A stretch of 64,000 bases of DNA from positions 1-64,000 of the forward strand of contig NZ_JAGXCY010000003.1 of the NCBI RefSeq assembly GCF_018310695.1, in the 5' to 3' direction. Position 1 is the first letter of the stretch, and every line of letters begins with the position of its first letter. Below, in pieces: positions 18,725 through 27,186 of the stretch. The translations under genes were made by a program, and so were the position numbers. The stretch comes from Paenibacillus sp. Marseille-Q4541. Lineage in GTDB: Bacteria; Bacillota; Bacilli; Paenibacillales; Paenibacillaceae. The notes beneath the pieces were generated by a model, which ran no database searches, had not been told where the DNA came from, and worked only from the letters and a program-made list of their open reading frames with translations.

Positions 18725-19608
18725 TGAACGTACTTGCATGTGATATCGGCGGTACGAGGATTAAGCTCGGCCTGTGCTCCCCGCTGGGAGAGATATTCGA
18801 GTACCAGGAATATGCAGCTGAGGCCCAAAAAGGCGGAACTTACCTCATTGAACGAGTGATAGAGTACATGTCAGCGTATAATGGATATGAAGCCATATCG
18901 GTGAGCACCGCTGGGCAAGTCAATCCTGCTGATGGATCCATTCGGTATGCCAATCCCAATATTCCAAATTATACGGGCGTACAAGTCAAAGACATCATTC
19001 AACAGCGATTTCATAAACCAGTGAAGGTTGAAAATGATGTCAATGCGGCTGCTTTGGGAGAAGCGTGGATTGGCGCGGGACGTTCTTTTGAAGATTTTAT
19101 CTGCCTTACTTTCGGAACCGGTGTCGGGGGAGCGATTGTGATGCAGGGGGATATTTATAAAGGACTTCATGGAAATGCAGGGGAGTTCGGACATATGCTT
19201 ATGTATCCCGTCACAAGTACAGAGGCTACGAAGTGGGATAGCATGTACGAAAACTATGCATCCACGACAGCGCTCGTTAAAAAGGCGCAAGCCACTTATC
19301 CAGAGATTACAAATGGAAAAGAGTTATTTGCAAAGATCAATGAAAGAGAAGGAGCACTTCTCTCCTTATTGCAGAGCTGGGAGCTTGACGTATCGAGAGG
19401 TATCGCAACGCTGATTCATATTTTTAATCCTCCTGCGGTTATCGTTGGGGGCGGGATTATGGAACAAGAGTGGCTTGTCGGGCGTATCGCCAATTGCACG
19501 AAGGGACTTCTACTGGATAGTTTTACGCATACGCAGATCATTCCCGCTAGACTGGGAAATAAAGCAGGACTGATTGGAGCAGCCTCTTTGTTTCATCGAA
19601 ATATCTAA
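18724..19608 (+). CDS. nanK: ROK-family N-acetylmannosamine kinase NanK
   Basis: A 294-residue ROK sugar kinase that would phosphorylate ManNAc for NanE. The N-terminal phosphate loop is DIGGTRIKLG, the second phosphate motif LTFGTGVGGAIV, and GNAGEFGHM holds the ROK signature glutamate and histidine. The cysteine-rich zinc motif of canonical ROK kinases (CxCGxxGC) is missing after GNAGEFGHM, as in some Gram-positive members. It overlaps nanE by one base and is the last gene of the operon. ManNAc specificity is from context. Confidence 0.88.
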   Translation: MNVLACDIGGTRIKLGLCSPLGEIFEYQEYAAEAQKGGTYLIERVIEYMSAYNGYEAISVSTAGQVNPADGSIRYANPNIPNYTGVQVKDIIQQRFHKPVKVENDVNAAALGEAWIGAGRSFEDFICLTFGTGVGGAIVMQGDIYKGLHGNAGEFGHMLMYPVTSTEATKWDSMYENYASTTALVKKAQATYPEITNGKELFAKINEREGALLSLLQSWELDVSRGIATLIHIFNPPAVIVGGGIMEQEWLVGRIANCTKGLLLDSFTHTQIIPARLGNKAGLIGAASLFHRNI

Positions 19609-19645
19609 ATGAATCAGATGTGCAGGATTTAAGGAGTTGTTACAT

Positions 19646-19678
19646 AAAATCCACGAGGTTATCGTGGATTTTTTTTAC
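19646..19678 (+). terminator. Terminator of the nan operon
   Basis: AATCCACGA (19648-19656) pairs perfectly with TCGTGGATT (19662-19670) around a five-base loop, followed by eight Ts. Confidence 0.92.
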
Positions 19679-19790
19679 ATGAAAGAATTTATCCCTCCAT
19701 TTTATATCTTACCCCTTATGCTGTATTCTCCTTTTCTTGATAATGAGATAGAAAGATCATTTGTATCTTATGTAAGGAGGAGAAGTGTAG

Positions 19791-21629
19791 ATGTCTATTA
19801 ACCGTATTATGTTTAGGAAGTCATGGATGATCACGCTCGTCGCAGTTATGGTTCTATCGCTGTTTCAGTTTGCGGTGATGAATGCGCCCAAAGCAAACGC
19901 TGCGGTAGCGAGCAAGACAATGGTAGGCTACTGGCATAACTTTGACAATGGTTCAGGCTTCATCAAGCTTCGCGATGTTTCTCCTAAGTTTGACGTCATC
20001 AATGTATCATTTGCAGAGCCTACATCGGGTGTTACGAATGGAACGATTGGATTCACTCCTTATAATTATACGGAAGCTGATTTTAAAGCTGACGTAGCGT
20101 ATTTACAAGGCCAAGGAAAGAAAGTCATCATCTCCATCGGTGGTGCAAATGGGCAAGTCCAGCTTGGCAGTACAGCAGCCCGCGATAATTTTGTTACTTC
20201 TGTAACCGCTATCATTGAAAAGTATGGGTTCGACGGTCTCGATGTTGACTTCGAAGGGCACTCCTTGTATTTGAATGCGGGAGACAGTGATTTTAAAAAT
20301 CCTACGACACCGGTTATTGTAAACTTGATTTCTGCTTTACGCACAATTAATAACCATTTCGGGACGGATAAGTTCTATCTGACTATGGCACCGGAAACGT
20401 TCTTTGTTCAGTTAGGTTACACTTTCTACGGTGGCAGCTGCGCTGGATGTGATAACCGTGCAGGTGCATACTTACCTGTTATTCACGGTACACGAGATAT
20501 CCTAGACTGGTTACAAGTACAGAACTATAATTCAGGTCCAATTACGGGTCTTGATGATCAATATCATAATATGGGGAATGCCGATTTTCATGTTGCCATG
20601 GCCGATATGATCCTAACGGGTTTCCCAGTAGCCAAAAATCCAAACAGCTTTTTCCCTGCACTTCGTCCCGATCAAGTATTGCTTGGATTGCCGGCAAATG
20701 TGAACGCGGGCGGTGGATTTACAACTGTAGCTGAAGTACAAAAGGCACTTGATGCTTTAATAAAAGGAATCCAGTTACCAAGCTATAAAACACGTGGCAG
20801 TGCTACGGGTTATCCTGATTTCCGCGGAGTAATGACATGGTCTGTAAACTGGGATAAATTCAACAACTTTGAATTTTCCAATAGCCACCGCGTATATCTA
20901 GATGGACTGACTCCACCGGTACCTGATACGCAAGCTCCGACGGTGCCAACGAATGTAGTGGCTACTTCCAAAACGTCGACTACGGTGAATCTTGGCTGGA
21001 CAGCATCAACAGATAACGTGGGCGTGACGGGTTACACTGTGGCGTATGGATCACAGTCTATGAATGTAACAGGTACATCTGCGTCAATAACCGGTCTCAC
21101 CCCAGATACGACTTACGTTTTTACAGTAAAAGCTAAAGATGCAAAGGGAAATCTATCAGCAGCAAGCACACCGCTTACTGTAAAAACAGATCCTACTGGT
21201 TCAGGTGGTGACCCAACCGCACCAACGGCGCCAACGAACTTGCAAGTCACAGCCAAAACGGCAACCAGTGTATCTTTAAGTTGGAGCGCATCAACCGATA
21301 ATGTTGGCGTAACAGGCTACACGGTTACTTACGGAACAAACGCAGTGAATGTAACAACGACAACAGCTACGCTTAGTGGACTTACTGCGAGCACAAGCTA
21401 TCAATTTACCGTTACTGCCAAGGATGCAGCAGGTAATGTTTCACCGGGAGCTAGTATTAGCATAACGACCGATGCTGCGGGCGGTGCACAAGCTTGGGCA
21501 CCAGGGGTCAGCTACAAAGTGAATGATGAAGTCACTTATGGAGGCAAAACATACGTATGTCGCCAGCCTCATACTTCACTTACTGGCTGGGAACCGTCTA
21601 ACGTTCCAGCTTTGTGGCTACTGAAATAA
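19791..21629 (+). CDS. Secreted GH18 chitinase with two FnIII domains and a CBM5/12
   Basis: A 612-residue secreted endo- or exo-chitinase. It has a signal peptide (1-38), a GH18 catalytic barrel (about 42-370) with motif DGLDVDFE (residues 148-155; catalytic acid Glu155) and SIGG substrate strand, two fibronectin type III domains (about 385-470 and 482-565) that are recent duplicates (both contain STDNVGVTGYTV), and a C-terminal CBM5/12 chitin-binding module with aromatic residues AWAPGVSYKVND and GWEP. The layout resembles Bacillus/Paenibacillus chitinase D. TAAGGAGGAG lies upstream of the ATG. It has its own transcription unit between two terminators and would supply GlcNAc oligomers. Confidence 0.93.
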   Translation: MSINRIMFRKSWMITLVAVMVLSLFQFAVMNAPKANAAVASKTMVGYWHNFDNGSGFIKLRDVSPKFDVINVSFAEPTSGVTNGTIGFTPYNYTEADFKADVAYLQGQGKKVIISIGGANGQVQLGSTAARDNFVTSVTAIIEKYGFDGLDVDFEGHSLYLNAGDSDFKNPTTPVIVNLISALRTINNHFGTDKFYLTMAPETFFVQLGYTFYGGSCAGCDNRAGAYLPVIHGTRDILDWLQVQNYNSGPITGLDDQYHNMGNADFHVAMADMILTGFPVAKNPNSFFPALRPDQVLLGLPANVNAGGGFTTVAEVQKALDALIKGIQLPSYKTRGSATGYPDFRGVMTWSVNWDKFNNFEFSNSHRVYLDGLTPPVPDTQAPTVPTNVVATSKTSTTVNLGWTASTDNVGVTGYTVAYGSQSMNVTGTSASITGLTPDTTYVFTVKAKDAKGNLSAASTPLTVKTDPTGSGGDPTAPTAPTNLQVTAKTATSVSLSWSASTDNVGVTGYTVTYGTNAVNVTTTTATLSGLTASTSYQFTVTAKDAAGNVSPGASISITTDAAGGAQAWAPGVSYKVNDEVTYGGKTYVCRQPHTSLTGWEPSNVPALWLLK

Positions 21630-21666
21630 CATTTACGTGATTTCGTGAACTCATATGAAATCAGAA

Positions 21667-21715
21667 AAAACCTCCATCACGTAGGCAGATATGCCGTCCG
21701 TGGTGGAAGTTTTTG
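21667..21715 (+). terminator. Terminator after chitinase
   Basis: CCTCCATCACG and CGTGGTGGAAG form an 11-bp stem with G-T pairs around an extended loop, followed by TTTTTG. Confidence 0.8.
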
Positions 21716-21854
21716 ATAAGAACATATACTTTTGATGGAAGCAACAAAAGGCATAATGAAATGAATCAATTGAATTCTGTTAAATATTTTCGTACACAAT
21801 GCAATAATTTCTGGTAGAATTACCCTTGTGTTTCAAAAAATATCATAACAGATA

Positions 21855-22033
21855 CTTATATGGTGCTTCAATAAATAGATTTTGAAGCTTAAATGGGAAG
21901 TTCGATGCAAGTTCGACGCGGTCCCGCCACTGTAACGCAGAGCTACTATCCGCTTATCCACTGTCCTAACTCATGGGATGGGAAGGAGATAGAATTTAGC
22001 TATGAAGCGAAGCCAGGAGACCTGCCTTATAAG
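21855..22033 (+). promoter_or_regulatory. Cobalamin (B12) riboswitch aptamer
   Basis: The adenosylcobalamin riboswitch core is visible: a GGGAA segment, GATGCAAGTTCGACGCGG in place of the usual GGTGCAAATCCGGGGCGG, then the B12 box GCCACTGTAA (about 21927-21936), and the 3' element AAGCCAGGAGACCTGCC (about 22011-22026). Closing stem P1 can be drawn between CTTATATGG (21855-21863) and CCTTATAAG (22025-22033). A short P2-type pair GCTTCA/TGAAGC is also present. Binding of cobalamin is expected to switch off downstream transcription through the terminator at 22125. Confidence 0.93.
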
Positions 22034-22100
22034 ATGCTCTATGATTCTCACGAGGATGGGAGGGAGATGTTTCGTTTATTCGTGCTGCGTATAGAGCATT
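22033..22100 (+). other. Expression-platform hairpin of the B12 riboswitch
   Basis: ATGCTCTAT (22034-22042) is perfectly complementary to ATAGAGCAT (22091-22099). The helix lies between aptamer and terminator and may participate in the switch, but it does not overlap the terminator stem directly. Confidence 0.4.
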
Positions 22101-22124
22101 GCTCTGTTCGATTCTGACCGTATC

Positions 22125-22158
22125 AAGACATCTTTCTAATGGAGAGGTGTCTTTTTTG
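22125..22158 (+). terminator. Riboswitch-controlled intrinsic terminator
   Basis: Bases 22125-22137 pair with 22141-22153 in a nearly complete 13-bp stem (outer AAGACA/TGTCTT plus G-T and A-T pairs) followed by a run of Ts. It lies about 90 bp downstream of the aptamer and 56 bp upstream of the first gene, as expected for transcriptional attenuation. Confidence 0.85.
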
Positions 22159-22213
22159 TTGTGCGGAGATAGAATCACTAATTATTATGGACATTTGAGA
22201 GGATGAAATCGAA

Positions 22214-25200
22214 GTGTTTATCTGGAATCAAGTAAAACGAAGTATCATCGTCCTGCTATGTATGGTACTCCTCGCAACATGCTGGACTCCGAGTTCGGCT
22301 AAAGCAGCAAGCGAGACTACGGAAACAGAACGCCTCAGCGAAATGATAGCAAAAACGGTTGATTACTATAAGAATAATAGAAGAAATTTGAGTTCCTGGT
22401 GGGAAATCGTTGCTTTATCTGGTGCAGGTGTAGATTTGAATGATGGAAGCTGGACGTTACCTGCTTGGGTAGAACAAGATCCTGGATTGAAACCCAATGC
22501 AGGAGGAACCGATCATATTCAATATATTATGGGAATGCTGGCACTGGGTAAGGACCCGGAGCATGCTTGGGGAACACGTAATTTATACAGTGAACTAGCA
22601 GCACAGCAGAATTCTACCACTGGAGCAATTGGTGGAATTAACAAACATGCCTGGGCTATGATGGCGCTTGACATCGGACAGAAGCTCGGAGCGGATACAG
22701 GTTCTTGGAATGAAGAAGCGAAGCAAAAGTCACTTTCCTTTGTACTAAGCAAGCAAAACAGTGATGGTGGTTTTTCTCTATTTTCTTCAACTGATACAGA
22801 TATAACCGGGATGGTCTTGCTTGGCCTCGGTCATTATCAGAATGAAGAGGCAGGAAACGCAGCAATTGAACGTGCAAAAAGCCTGCTTAAAGATCGTCAG
22901 TTAGATAATGGAGGGTTTAACTCAACAGGAAGTTTTGGTTTTGGAGACAACTCTAATACGTTGTCTGCTGCTGTATCTGGGCTAGTTGCTGCGGGGGAGA
23001 ACCTTTTATCATCAGAATGGCTGAAGCAAGGTAACAGCCCGGTTGATGCATATCAGAACTTCCAACTGGAAAATGGATCTTTCCGCTGGAAGCCTACGGA
23101 TAAAGGCACTAATCTGATGGCGACTGAACAGGCGCTGATCGGAATGCTCGATATTTTACATGGCGAGTCTACTTGGTATAGGTTAGGTAATAGTGACCTC
23201 CCTAATCCAGAACCAAACCCAGATCCAGAGCCAGGCACACCAGGGGATGGATCAGGAGGAGAAACGAACCCACCTTTGAAAAAGGTCACGTTTTCCGTTG
23301 AAAAGCGATCGATCGGTGAAGGCGACATTACCTCACAAACAACGGTTGAGCTAGAAGATGGAGATACGGCATTTACATTATTACATAGAGAACTAACGGA
23401 CCGGAGTATTGCTTTAGAGTATTCGGGTGCAGATGAGAGTACTTATGTCCAAGCTATTGATGGACTAGGTGAATTCGATCATGGTCCATTAAGTGGTTGG
23501 ATGTATGAGGTGAACGGACAATTTCCGAGTGTGAGTGCTGGAGTATACGAGCTCAAAGACGGTGATGTCCTACGCTGGAGATACACAACGAATTTAGGAG
23601 AAGACTTGGGCGAGGAACCGATTCCTGGCACGGATGAAGAAATAATTCATGTATCCGCAGGTCAATCTCCGATTTATGTGAATCAACTTGAAATCGCGAA
23701 AGACGTAATCAAATTACAGTTCACTGAGGAGATTCTGCCGGAAGTAACGAGCGTAAGCAACAGTACTTATATGTTCATCGAAAATGAGACGAGTGTTATC
23801 TCCGGAGGGTCTGACAATCAGATTCAATTACCTCGTGATCTGAATACAAGCGATCCGGATTTGATCAATAAAATCAACAATTCTTTATCTACGAATAACC
23901 AAATTCTATCCGCTCTAGTTACACGTATCAAAGTTGGCGGAGAACAAGACATCTTGTTTGATAAATTTGTAACGATTAAGTTATTGGGTCAAGGAGACAA
24001 AGAGGCTGGAATGCTGAATGCAAACCAGGAGTTTCACCCGATACTAAAATACGAAAATGCATCAGAACACAATGATCTGGAAGCCTATGCTTATCGTGAT
24101 AATAATGATCTAATCATCAAAACGAAACATTTCAGTGAGTTTTTGGCGTATTCCGTAACAAGTAATAATGGCGGTAATGAAGGTGAGGGAGATGGATCAG
24201 GATCAGGTGGCAATGGCGGAGATCCTGTACCTCCGGTATCACCAACGCCTACACAATCGAACATTACTCTGTCTGTAGAGAAGCGTACCATTGGACAAGG
24301 GGATATTGTAGGCAAGGCGACCGTGAAGGTGAATGAGGGAGATACTGCTTTCACTGTGCTGCAAAAAGCAATTTCTCAAAACAATATTTCCATGGACTAT
24401 TCAGGATCGGGAGCAAGCATTTATGTAAAATCCATTGATGGACTCGGTGAGTTCGATCATGGCGCCCAAAGTGGATGGATGTATGAAGTGAACGGTGAAT
24501 TCCCTAATGTCAGTGCAGGAATATTTGAGGTTAAAGATGGTGATGTAGTCCGCTGGCGCTATACTACGAACTTAGGTAAAGATTTAGGAGCACCTGAATT
24601 TAACCCGGATCCATCTGGTCCTGGATCTAATCCAGGCAATTCCAATACAGAGCAAATGCCATCACTCGAAACAACGAAAACATATATTGATAAGATTTCA
24701 TCTTGGATACTGCAAAATCGCAATTTTATGATTCAAGACAATTTTAATGATTGGGATGTCTTAGCTCTCGCACGAGCAGGTAAAGAGGTTCCTGTGTCTT
24801 ACGCTTCTACGCTGCTGAATTACATTCAGAGCAAAAATGGTGAATTCCGTTTGGTGACCGATTATGAGCGAATGACGCTTGCTGCTATTGCGATTGGGAA
24901 AGACCCATCTAATTTAAGCGGCACGAATTTCTTGGAAAAAATATATAACAACAGCAGAATGACGAATCAAGGAACGAACGGTCTTGTCTTTGGGCTGATC
25001 GCGCTGGATGCAAAAGAAACGAAGATTCCAGTCGATGCTTTGTGGACACGAGAGAAACTTGTAGCAGAACTTCTCAATCAGCAAAATCAAGATGGTGGTT
25101 TTCCGATTAGTAAATCTTCAGGTAGTGATAGTGATATTGATATGACGGCAATGGCGTTACAAGCCCTTTCTAATTATCAAGATCAAGTAAAAGTGAAACA

Positions 25201-26098
25201 AGCAGTAGAGAAAGCACTTCAATGGCTATCCAATCAGCAACTTGAAAATGGTGGATTCAAATCTTTTGGAGCAGAATCAAGCGAGAGTATTTCGCAGGTT
25301 ATGATTGCACTTACGAGCCTTGATATTAAGTTCAGTGATAAGAGATTTGTAAAAAGCAAAGGGAATTTGATGACCGCATGGTTAACTTATATGAATAAAG
25401 ACGGTGGCATTGCCCATAGTGCTGGCGGTAAAAGTGATTATATGGCAACACAACAAGGGCTTCTTGCTTTAGCTGCTTACGAGCGTCAGCTTAGTAAGAG
25501 CAATCGCCTTTATGACATGACCGATGTATCTACAGAAACCGGCAAACCATCGATATCTTATACGGATGAGCACCTCATTGCCTCTTGGGCAATAGAAGGT
25601 GTCAATAGGGCATCAGAGCTCGGTTACATGAAAGGAAGCGGAACAGACAGCGCTCGTTTCGAACCGAAACGTAATATTACCCGTGCAGAGTTTACGGCAA
25701 TTATTGCGCGATATGCTGGACTCGAAAGCTCAGAATCAACATCTGGATTCATCGATGTTCCTTCTACATCTTGGTACGCTGGATATGTCTCCATTGCGAA
25801 GGAAAAAGGATGGATATCAGGGATTACGAAGGACAAATTCGCACCGAATGAGCCGATCACAAGGCAAGAAATGGCGACGATCCTCGTTCGAATGATTGGT
25901 GAAACTGGCGATTCCGTATCTAGTGATTTTGTAAAAGATCAACAACTTATCGCAAAATGGGCTCTTCCTTATGTGAAGTATGTTTATGACAATGGAATTA
26001 TGAGGGGAGACGGCGGTAATTTCCGACCACAATCTGCGGTGACGCGAGAAATGGCAGCCGTTATTATGGTACGTATGCACGATCTGAAATCACGTTAA
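22214..26098 (+). CDS. SLH-anchored transcobalamin-like surface protein with two toroid and two DUF4430 domains
   Basis: A 1294-residue secreted protein. Order: signal peptide (1-32); prenyltransferase/terpene-cyclase-like alpha toroid A (about 35-320, repeats with DGGF and NGGF turns); Pro/Gly linker; DUF4430 domain 1 (about 357-460, GWMYEVNGQFPSVSAG then DGDVLRWRYT); an unassigned beta-rich region (about 475-650); Gly/Ser/Pro linker; DUF4430 domain 2 (about 683-792, GWMYEVNGEFPNVSAG); toroid B (about 815-1095); three SLH domains (about 1112-1165, 1176-1230, 1238-1290). DUF4430 is related to the C-terminal domain of transcobalamin/intrinsic factor, whose N-terminal half is also an alpha toroid. 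The B12 riboswitch directly upstream and ECF genes downstream support cobalamin capture at the cell wall. The GTG start follows GAGAGGATG. B12 binding is inferred. Confidence 0.85.
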   Translation: MFIWNQVKRSIIVLLCMVLLATCWTPSSAKAASETTETERLSEMIAKTVDYYKNNRRNLSSWWEIVALSGAGVDLNDGSWTLPAWVEQDPGLKPNAGGTDHIQYIMGMLALGKDPEHAWGTRNLYSELAAQQNSTTGAIGGINKHAWAMMALDIGQKLGADTGSWNEEAKQKSLSFVLSKQNSDGGFSLFSSTDTDITGMVLLGLGHYQNEEAGNAAIERAKSLLKDRQLDNGGFNSTGSFGFGDNSNTLSAAVSGLVAAGENLLSSEWLKQGNSPVDAYQNFQLENGSFRWKPTDKGTNLMATEQALIGMLDILHGESTWYRLGNSDLPNPEPNPDPEPGTPGDGSGGETNPPLKKVTFSVEKRSIGEGDITSQTTVELEDGDTAFTLLHRELTDRSIALEYSGADESTYVQAIDGLGEFDHGPLSGWMYEVNGQFPSVSAGVYELKDGDVLRWRYTTNLGEDLGEEPIPGTDEEIIHVSAGQSPIYVNQLEIAKDVIKLQFTEEILPEVTSVSNSTYMFIENETSVISGGSDNQIQLPRDLNTSDPDLINKINNSLSTNNQILSALVTRIKVGGEQDILFDKFVTIKLLGQGDKEAGMLNANQEFHPILKYENASEHNDLEAYAYRDNNDLIIKTKHFSEFLAYSVTSNNGGNEGEGDGSGSGGNGGDPVPPVSPTPTQSNITLSVEKRTIGQGDIVGKATVKVNEGDTAFTVLQKAISQNNISMDYSGSGASIYVKSIDGLGEFDHGAQSGWMYEVNGEFPNVSAGIFEVKDGDVVRWRYTTNLGKDLGAPEFNPDPSGPGSNPGNSNTEQMPSLETTKTYIDKISSWILQNRNFMIQDNFNDWDVLALARAGKEVPVSYASTLLNYIQSKNGEFRLVTDYERMTLAAIAIGKDPSNLSGTNFLEKIYNNSRMTNQGTNGLVFGLIALDAKETKIPVDALWTREKLVAELLNQQNQDGGFPISKSSGSDSDIDMTAMALQALSNYQDQVKVKQAVEKALQWLSNQQLENGGFKSFGAESSESISQVMIALTSLDIKFSDKRFVKSKGNLMTAWLTYMNKDGGIAHSAGGKSDYMATQQGLLALAAYERQLSKSNRLYDMTDVSTETGKPSISYTDEHLIASWAIEGVNRASELGYMKGSGTDSARFEPKRNITRAEFTAIIARYAGLESSESTSGFIDVPSTSWYAGYVSIAKEKGWISGITKDKFAPNEPITRQEMATILVRMIGETGDSVSSDFVKDQQLIAKWALPYVKYVYDNGIMRGDGGNFRPQSAVTREMAAVIMVRMHDLKSR

Positions 26099-26177
26099 TG
26101 GAATGGAGAGGAGAAGGAGACTTGTCTCCTTCTCCTGCTTATTTCTAGGAATCGAATGAATACAAGAGGTGAAGATA

Positions 26178-27185
26178 GTGGGTTCCTTTTTCAAATGGTT
26201 GTGGAATAAACGAACTGTAATCGCTGGTTTACTAGTGATAGCGATCATTATATTTGGCAGTGTGTGGATGTATAAAGGTACAGAAGCGGAGCCAGGAAAA
26301 GTCGCAAGAAATTCAGATAATATAACGCAAGAAGTACAGCCCAGTAGCACGGTTCAAAATACAGATGAGATAAGTGAGGAAGAGAGTAGTAACTCCTCCC
26401 TACCAGCGTCTAGCGGTCAAGAAGATGGAGCTTCAAACATACCCGCGGTAGCTCCTGATGAAACAGAAGTAAGCGAACTCGTCTCATCGCAGGAAGATAC
26501 AGAACAAGATACAAGAACAGAACAAGAGAGCTCTAAAGATAAGCAGAGCGATAGCGCCTCGACAAGTGAATCTGATCCTGAAAAAACAACAGCGGAAAAG
26601 GGTTCGAGTTCAGGAAAAGAACCATCTTCATTGGCTTCTGGAAAAGAGAGTAGCAAAGATAATGCGTCCGTTAAGCCTGGAAAAACGGATGAAGTTAAAA
26701 GTGATACTTCTACGAACAAAACGCCGAACAAAAATACGGGGACGAGCACCACTTCTTCGGCGGAAGCTCCCAAAGACAAACCTAAAGAAGAGCCAGTAGA
26801 AGAAACTCCGAAGAGTAACGTAATCACGATAACAATTATTGGATCTCCCAATGAAGGTACAATGATGGAAACGGTCACGGTTGAGATCGGAGAGATGAAG
26901 ACAGTTCTGGATTCTCTAAAGAACGTAACACGTTCCTCCAAAATGCAGATGGAGTATAGTGGTACCGGTGCTACCGCATATGTAAAAGGGATCAATAACT
27001 TGTATGAATTTGATAATGGAGCGGGCAGCGGCTGGATGTACAGTGTTAACGGAAAGTTTCCGAATCGAAGCGCAGGTGTATGGCCTTTACAACCGGGAGA
27101 TGACATAAGGTGGCTCTACACAGAAGATCTGGGTAAAGATGTCGGCGCTGGTGTAGATGATGGGTTATGGGACGGTAAAAGCTGA
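26178..27185 (+). CDS. Membrane-tethered DUF4430 (transcobalamin C-domain-like) protein
   Basis: A 335-residue protein with an N-terminal membrane anchor (about residues 8-32), a disordered Ser/Glu/Lys/Thr-rich stalk (about 40-210) and one C-terminal DUF4430 domain (about 214-325; AGSGWMYSVNGKFPNRSAG and PGDDIRWLYTEDLGKDVG). The domain is close to both copies in the preceding protein, down to the conserved tail. The stalk could bridge the wall, presenting the domain to ligand held by the SLH protein and passing it to the ECF importer. GTG at 26178 is chosen because AGAGGTG is six bases upstream; the GTG at 26169 overlaps that site. It lies 79 bp after the SLH protein and immediately before ecfT. 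There is no toroid domain. Confidence 0.82.
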   Translation: MGSFFKWLWNKRTVIAGLLVIAIIIFGSVWMYKGTEAEPGKVARNSDNITQEVQPSSTVQNTDEISEEESSNSSLPASSGQEDGASNIPAVAPDETEVSELVSSQEDTEQDTRTEQESSKDKQSDSASTSESDPEKTTAEKGSSSGKEPSSLASGKESSKDNASVKPGKTDEVKSDTSTNKTPNKNTGTSTTSSAEAPKDKPKEEPVEETPKSNVITITIIGSPNEGTMMETVTVEIGEMKTVLDSLKNVTRSSKMQMEYSGTGATAYVKGINNLYEFDNGAGSGWMYSVNGKFPNRSAGVWPLQPGDDIRWLYTEDLGKDVGAGVDDGLWDGKS

Positions 27186-27186
27186 T

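Noticed and set aside
20931..21480. Possible DNA repeat in the chitinase gene
   Set aside because: It is the internal duplication of two FnIII domains, a protein-level repeat, and not a mobile or CRISPR repeat.
21893..22117. Plus-strand 74-residue open frame
   Set aside because: It lies entirely within the B12 riboswitch and its expression platform and lacks a ribosome site or homology.
26417..27106. Minus-strand 229-residue Ser/Val/Leu-rich open frame
   Set aside because: It mirrors the low-complexity stalk of the DUF4430 protein on the other strand; composition is an artefact.
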